From assembly GCF_018555685.1 (NCBI RefSeq), contig NZ_JAFLWW010000003.1, positions 186,001 through 250,000 on the forward strand: a DNA stretch of 64,000 nt, given 5' to 3'. This stretch comes from Aminobacter anthyllidis (GTDB taxonomy: Bacteria > Pseudomonadota > Alphaproteobacteria > Rhizobiales > Rhizobiaceae). Each line of letters begins with the position of its first letter. Within the stretch, counting starts at the first letter, position 1. The translations under genes and the position numbers were made by a program. The notes under the pieces were generated by a model. That model was not told where the DNA came from. It worked only from the letters and a program-made list of their open reading frames with translations, and ran no database searches. Positions 60,416 to 64,000 of this stretch are shown here, in pieces.

Positions 60416-62856
60416 CCGAAATCCCCGCCCGTGCCCGCGCCGTCATCATCGGCGGCGGGGTGTCAGGCTGCTCTGTCGCCTACCATCTGGCGAAGCTCGG
60501 CTGGACCGACATCGTGCTTCTGGAGCGCAAGCAGCTCACATCAGGCACGACATGGCACGCGGCGGGATTGATCGGGCAGCTGCGCGCCTCGCAGAACATG
60601 ACAAGGCTGGCGAAATACTCCGCCGATCTCTACGTCAAGCTCGAGGAAGAGACGGGCGTCGCCACCGGCATGCGCCAGGTCGGCTCGATCACTGTGGCTC
60701 TGACCGAGGAGCGCAAGCACGAGATCTACCGCCAGGCGTCGCTGGCGCGCGCCTTCAATGTCGACGTGCGCGAGATTTCGCCAAATGAAGTCAAGGAGAT
60801 GTACCCGCATCTCAATGTGTCCGACGTGGTCGGCGCCGTGCACCTGCCGCTCGACGGCCAGTGCGATCCGGCCAACATCGCCATGGCCTTGGCCAAGGGA
60901 GCACGCCAGCGCGGCGCCAGGATCATCGAAAACGTCAAGGTCACCAAGGTCCATACCAAGGACGGCCGCGTCTCCGGCGTGTCATGGGCGCAAGGCGGCG
61001 AACAGGGGACCATCGAGACCGACATCGTCGTCAACTGCGCCGGCATGTGGGCGCGCGAGCTTGGCGCCCGGAACGGCGTTACCATCCCGCTGCACGCCTG
61101 CGAGCATTTCTACCTCGTCACGGAGGCTGTTCCCGGCCTCGGCCGCCTGCCGGTGCTGCGCGTGCCCGACGAGTGCGCTTACTACAAGGAAGACGCCGGC
61201 AAGATGATGCTCGGCGCCTTCGAGCCGGTCGCAAAACCCTGGGGCATGGACGGCATCCGCGAGGATTTCTGTTTCGACCAGTTGCCCGAGGACATGGACC
61301 ATTTCGCGCCGATCCTGGAAATGGGCGTCAACCGGATGCCGATGCTGGAAACCGCTGGCATCCACACCTTCTTCAACGGCCCCGAGAGCTTCACCCCCGA
61401 CGACCGCTATTATCTCGGCGAGGCGCCTGAAGTCGGTGGCTACTGGGTCGCCGCCGGCTACAACTCCATCGGCATCGTCTCGTCAGGCGGCGCCGGCATG
61501 GCGCTGGCGCAGTGGATCCATGATAGCGAGGCGCCGTTCGACCTCTGGGAGGTCGATATCCGCCGCGCCCAGCCGTTCCAGAAGAACCGCCGCTATCTCA
61601 AGGAGCGCGTCTCGGAGACGCTCGGCCTGCTCTATGCCGACCATTTCCCCTATCGCCAGATGGCGACATCGCGGAACATCAGGCGTTCGCCGCTGCACGA
61701 GCATCTGAAGGCGCGCGGCGCCGTGTTCGGCGAAGTCGCCGGCTGGGAGCGCGCCAACTGGTTTGCCCGCGAAGGTCAGGAACGCGAATACAGATACTCC
61801 TGGAAGCGGCAGAACTGGTTCGACAACCAGCGCGACGAGCATCTCGCCGTCCGCAACGGCGTCGGCCTGTTCGACATGACCTCTTTCGGCAAGATCAGGA
61901 TCGAAGGCCGCGATGCGCTGGCCTATCTGCAGCGCCTCTGTGCCAACGACATGGACGTTGAACCAGGAAAAATCGTCTACACCCAGATGCTCAACGAGCG
62001 CGGCGGTATCGAGAGCGACCTGACGGTCACGCGTCTTTCGCCAACGGCCTTCCTGGCAGTCGTGCCCGGCGCCACGCTCCAGCGCGACCTCGCCTGGTTC
62101 CGCAAGCATCTCAACGACGAATTCGTCGTAATCACTGATGTAACCGCAGCAGAATCGGCGCTCTGCCTGATGGGTCCGAAGTCGCGTGAGCTGATCCAGA
62201 AGGTCAGCCCCAACGATTTCTCCAATGAAAACAACCCATTCGGCAGCTGGCAGGAAGTCGAGATCGGCATGGGCCTCGCACGTGCCCATCGCGTCACCTA
62301 TGTCGGCGAACTCGGCTGGGAGCTTTATGTGTCGACCGACCAGGCGGCGCATGTATTCGAAGCGATCGAGGAAGCCGGCGCCGATCTCAGCCTGAAACTG
62401 TGCGGCTTGCACACGCTCGATTCCTGCCGCATCGAAAAGGCTTTTCGGCACTTCGGCCACGACATCACCGACGAGGACCATGTGCTGGAAGCCGGGCTCG
62501 GTTTTGCGGTGAAATCGGGCAAGGGCGAATTCATCGGCCGCGATGCGGTGCTGCGCAAGCGCGACGCCGGTCTCGCCCGCCGGCTGGTCCAGTTCCGGCT
62601 CACCAACGCTGAGCCATTGCTCTTCCACAATGAAGCTATCGTGCGCGACGGCGAGATCGTCGGCACGATCACATCAGGCAATTATGGCCATCATCTTGGC
62701 GGCGCCATCGGTCTCGGCTACGTGCCATGCGCCAACGAGACCGAGGCGGACGTGCTCGGTTCCCGCTACGAGATCGAGATCGCCGGCGAGCGTTTCGCGG
62801 CAGAGGCATCTCTGAAGCCGATGTACGATCCCAAGGCCGAACGCGTGCGCATGTAG
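60412..62856 (+). CDS. Dimethylglycine-dehydrogenase-like FAD oxidase with GcvT domain (copy 3)
   Basis: 814 residues from ATG 60412, overlapping the aminotransferase stop. The FAD segment is ARAVIIGGGVSGCSVAYHLAKLGWTDIVLLERKQLTSGTTWHAAGLIGQLRASQNMTRLAKYS, the closest of the three copies to known dimethylglycine dehydrogenase. The GcvT domain includes HTLDSCRIEKAFRHFGHDITDEDHVLEAGLGFAVK and ITSGNYGHHLGGAIGLGYV, both conserved. It should turn dimethylglycine or a close N-methyl amine into the demethylated product and methylene-THF. Two such oxidases in one operon suggest two successive demethylations. Confidence 0.89.
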   Translation: MTEIPARARAVIIGGGVSGCSVAYHLAKLGWTDIVLLERKQLTSGTTWHAAGLIGQLRASQNMTRLAKYSADLYVKLEEETGVATGMRQVGSITVALTEERKHEIYRQASLARAFNVDVREISPNEVKEMYPHLNVSDVVGAVHLPLDGQCDPANIAMALAKGARQRGARIIENVKVTKVHTKDGRVSGVSWAQGGEQGTIETDIVVNCAGMWARELGARNGVTIPLHACEHFYLVTEAVPGLGRLPVLRVPDECAYYKEDAGKMMLGAFEPVAKPWGMDGIREDFCFDQLPEDMDHFAPILEMGVNRMPMLETAGIHTFFNGPESFTPDDRYYLGEAPEVGGYWVAAGYNSIGIVSSGGAGMALAQWIHDSEAPFDLWEVDIRRAQPFQKNRRYLKERVSETLGLLYADHFPYRQMATSRNIRRSPLHEHLKARGAVFGEVAGWERANWFAREGQEREYRYSWKRQNWFDNQRDEHLAVRNGVGLFDMTSFGKIRIEGRDALAYLQRLCANDMDVEPGKIVYTQMLNERGGIESDLTVTRLSPTAFLAVVPGATLQRDLAWFRKHLNDEFVVITDVTAAESALCLMGPKSRELIQKVSPNDFSNENNPFGSWQEVEIGMGLARAHRVTYVGELGWELYVSTDQAAHVFEAIEEAGADLSLKLCGLHTLDSCRIEKAFRHFGHDITDEDHVLEAGLGFAVKSGKGEFIGRDAVLRKRDAGLARRLVQFRLTNAEPLLFHNEAIVRDGEIVGTITSGNYGHHLGGAIGLGYVPCANETEADVLGSRYEIEIAGERFAAEASLKPMYDPKAERVRM

Positions 62857-62908
62857 GCGCCCCTTACAAAATCGCCCGTGCTGACATATTCAGTCGGAGG
62901 CGAATTTC

Positions 62909-63730
62909 ATGCGGCGAGGCCGGGCAGTGACGAAAAAACAGCGACGCGTCTGGTGGGGCGACTTCAAGGCGGCCGATTTCACCGCTCTCGATCCGGAAGC
63001 GACGATCGCCGTCATCCCAGTCGCGGCCATCGAACAGCACGGCCCGCATCTGCCTGTGTCCACCGATCTCGCCATCATGGAAGGCATGCTGGCCGAGACC
63101 TTCGCCCGCCTGCCCGACGATCTCGATGCCCGCTTCCTGCCGATCCAGGCAGTCGGCAAGTCCGACGAGCACATCCAGACACCCGGCACGCTCAGCCTGC
63201 CCGCCAACATGCTGGTCGACGCCTGGACCGAACTCGGCGCCTCGATCGCCCGCGCCGGCATCCGCAAGTTCGTGTTCGTCACCTCGCATGGCGGCAACGA
63301 AGAGGTGATGGGCATCGTCTCGCGCGAATTGCGCGTGCATTTCGGTGCCCTGTCGGTGCGCTCGAGCTGGGGCCGCTTCGGCACGCCCGACGGCCTCTAT
63401 TCTGCCCGCGAAATCCAGCTCGGCATCCACGGCGGCGATGTCGAGACGTCGCTGATGCTGCACTTCCGCCCTGAACTGGTCGACATGGCCAGGGCCCAGG
63501 ACTTTGCCTCCAGCTTCGAGCGTACCGAGGCCGAATTCGACCTGCTGCGCTCGCATGGCCCACATGGCTTCTCGTGGATCGCGAGCGACCTCAACCCGCA
63601 CGGCGTGGTCGGCAATGCCGCTATTGCGACGGTGGAAAAAGGCCGCCTGACCGCGGCGCATCAGGCCCAGGGCTTCATCCAGTTGTTGCAAGACATCCGC
63701 AAGGCCAAGCTGGCCGAGTGGCTGGCGTAG
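62909..63730 (+). CDS. Creatininase-family metallohydrolase
   Basis: 273 residues, with CGGAGGCG ten bases before the ATG. The metal site is conserved: AIEQHGPHLPVSTD (Glu and His), then SHGGNEE, and HGGDVETS for the second metal. The family includes creatininase, which opens the creatinine ring, the FAPy deformylase ArfB and the mycofactocin enzyme MftE. With two N-methyl oxidases upstream, hydrolysis of a cyclic or amide N-methyl compound is plausible. Creatinase itself is not in the window. It starts 53 bases after the oxidase stop. Confidence 0.87.
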   Translation: MRRGRAVTKKQRRVWWGDFKAADFTALDPEATIAVIPVAAIEQHGPHLPVSTDLAIMEGMLAETFARLPDDLDARFLPIQAVGKSDEHIQTPGTLSLPANMLVDAWTELGASIARAGIRKFVFVTSHGGNEEVMGIVSRELRVHFGALSVRSSWGRFGTPDGLYSAREIQLGIHGGDVETSLMLHFRPELVDMARAQDFASSFERTEAEFDLLRSHGPHGFSWIASDLNPHGVVGNAAIATVEKGRLTAAHQAQGFIQLLQDIRKAKLAEWLA

Positions 63731-63734
63731 CGCG

Positions 63735-63976
63735 TCCTTTGAGGCTCGCCCAGCGAGGACAGCGGCTCAACGACAACGTCGTGCAGGCTCGCACTTCAGG
63801 ATGAGGACCGGCAGCGCCAGGCCACCATTCGCCCGGGACGGTGACCGTTCCCAGCGCAGCTAAACTTCAGCTTTGACTGCAGTTGTGGGACGACGCACGA
63901 CAGCCCTCATCTTGAGGTGCGAGCCCGCACAACCTGCACCTGTCGCGCGCAGTGATCGGCGGGCGAGCCTCGAAGG
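63735..63976. repeat. Large imperfect inverted-repeat intergenic element
   Basis: CCTTTGAGGCTCGCCC at about 63736-63751 pairs with GGGCGAGCCTCGAAGG (63961-63976). GCAGGCTCGCACTTCAGG and its continuation to 63806 pair with CCTTGAGGTGCGAGCCCGC-like sequence at 63905-63929. The two nested arm pairs make a long hairpin. Very similar words are common between genes in Mesorhizobium-type genomes, from memory. No gene is visible from 63731 to the end. Confidence 0.65.
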
Positions 63977-64000
63977 CCGCACGACCGGCCAGGCTGACCC

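Overview
The window is GC-rich, densely coding chromosomal DNA. It looks like a rhizobial alphaproteobacterium (Rhizobiales, Mesorhizobium/Aminobacter-like). Evidence for this includes a betaine-homocysteine methyltransferase, RIME-like palindromic intergenic repeats, ExoD, a VtlR/LsrB-type LysR regulator beside several very small arginine-rich proteins, an entericidin-like lipoprotein, and several two-domain dimethylglycine-dehydrogenase-like oxidases. I see no tRNA, rRNA, CRISPR array, insertion sequence or prophage. The genus is an inference, not a measurement.

Layout. 1-11 kb: the 3' part of bmt, then mostly leftward genes: PadR regulator, ECF sigma factor with a von Willebrand A protein, a secreted HExxH protein, a HI0933-type flavoprotein, a dienelactone hydrolase, and a GntR regulator coupled to a CynX-type transporter. 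11-23.3 kb: a corrinoid-dependent methyl-transfer locus. It holds a non-pyrrolysine MttB-family methyltransferase divergent from its corrinoid protein, DUF1638, a 'virulence factor' small protein, a MetV-like protein, MetF, a pterin-domain methyltransferase and a RACo-type ferredoxin/ASKHA reductive activator. Beside it is a CblC-like protein fused to a ferredoxin domain. The likely route is methylated amine, then methyl-corrinoid, then methyl-THF, then methylene-THF. 23.3-26.4 kb: a VtlR/LsrB-like regulator among five very small genes, one an internal duplication. 26.5-32.9 kb: a GlxA/GbdR-type regulator, small secreted proteins, a TetR/DUF6463 pair with twin operators, and a dimethylglycine-dehydrogenase-like oxidase.

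33-43.5 kb: envelope-glycan genes. A GNAT protein, a PIG-L deacetylase and a GT-C-like membrane protein run rightward. A leftward operon resembles the mycobacterial decaprenylphosphoryl-arabinose pathway: HAD-UbiA fusion, DprE1-like oxidase, SMR transporter, NAD epimerase, class III aminotransferase. A cupin next to it is broken by an apparent one-base deletion. 43.7-55.3 kb: MscS channel, the complete heterotetrameric sarcosine oxidase operon soxBDAG, and assorted small genes. 55.4-63.7 kb: a tightly packed operon of XRE-cupin regulator, two dimethylglycine-dehydrogenase-like oxidases, HAD phosphatase, class I aminotransferase and creatininase-family amidohydrolase, followed by an inverted-repeat element.

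Taken together, the window is rich in one-carbon and N-methyl catabolism: betaine-type demethylation by two chemistries (corrinoid transfer and flavin oxidation), sarcosine oxidation and folate handling. A TGTCGCAAA-like element recurs upstream of several of these units and of the GlxA-type regulator, which suggests a shared regulon. The two most interesting systems are the corrinoid locus with its CblC-ferredoxin protein and the polyprenyl-phosphoryl-pentose operon. Domain names and family comparisons are from recall and reading the translations; no database search was run.
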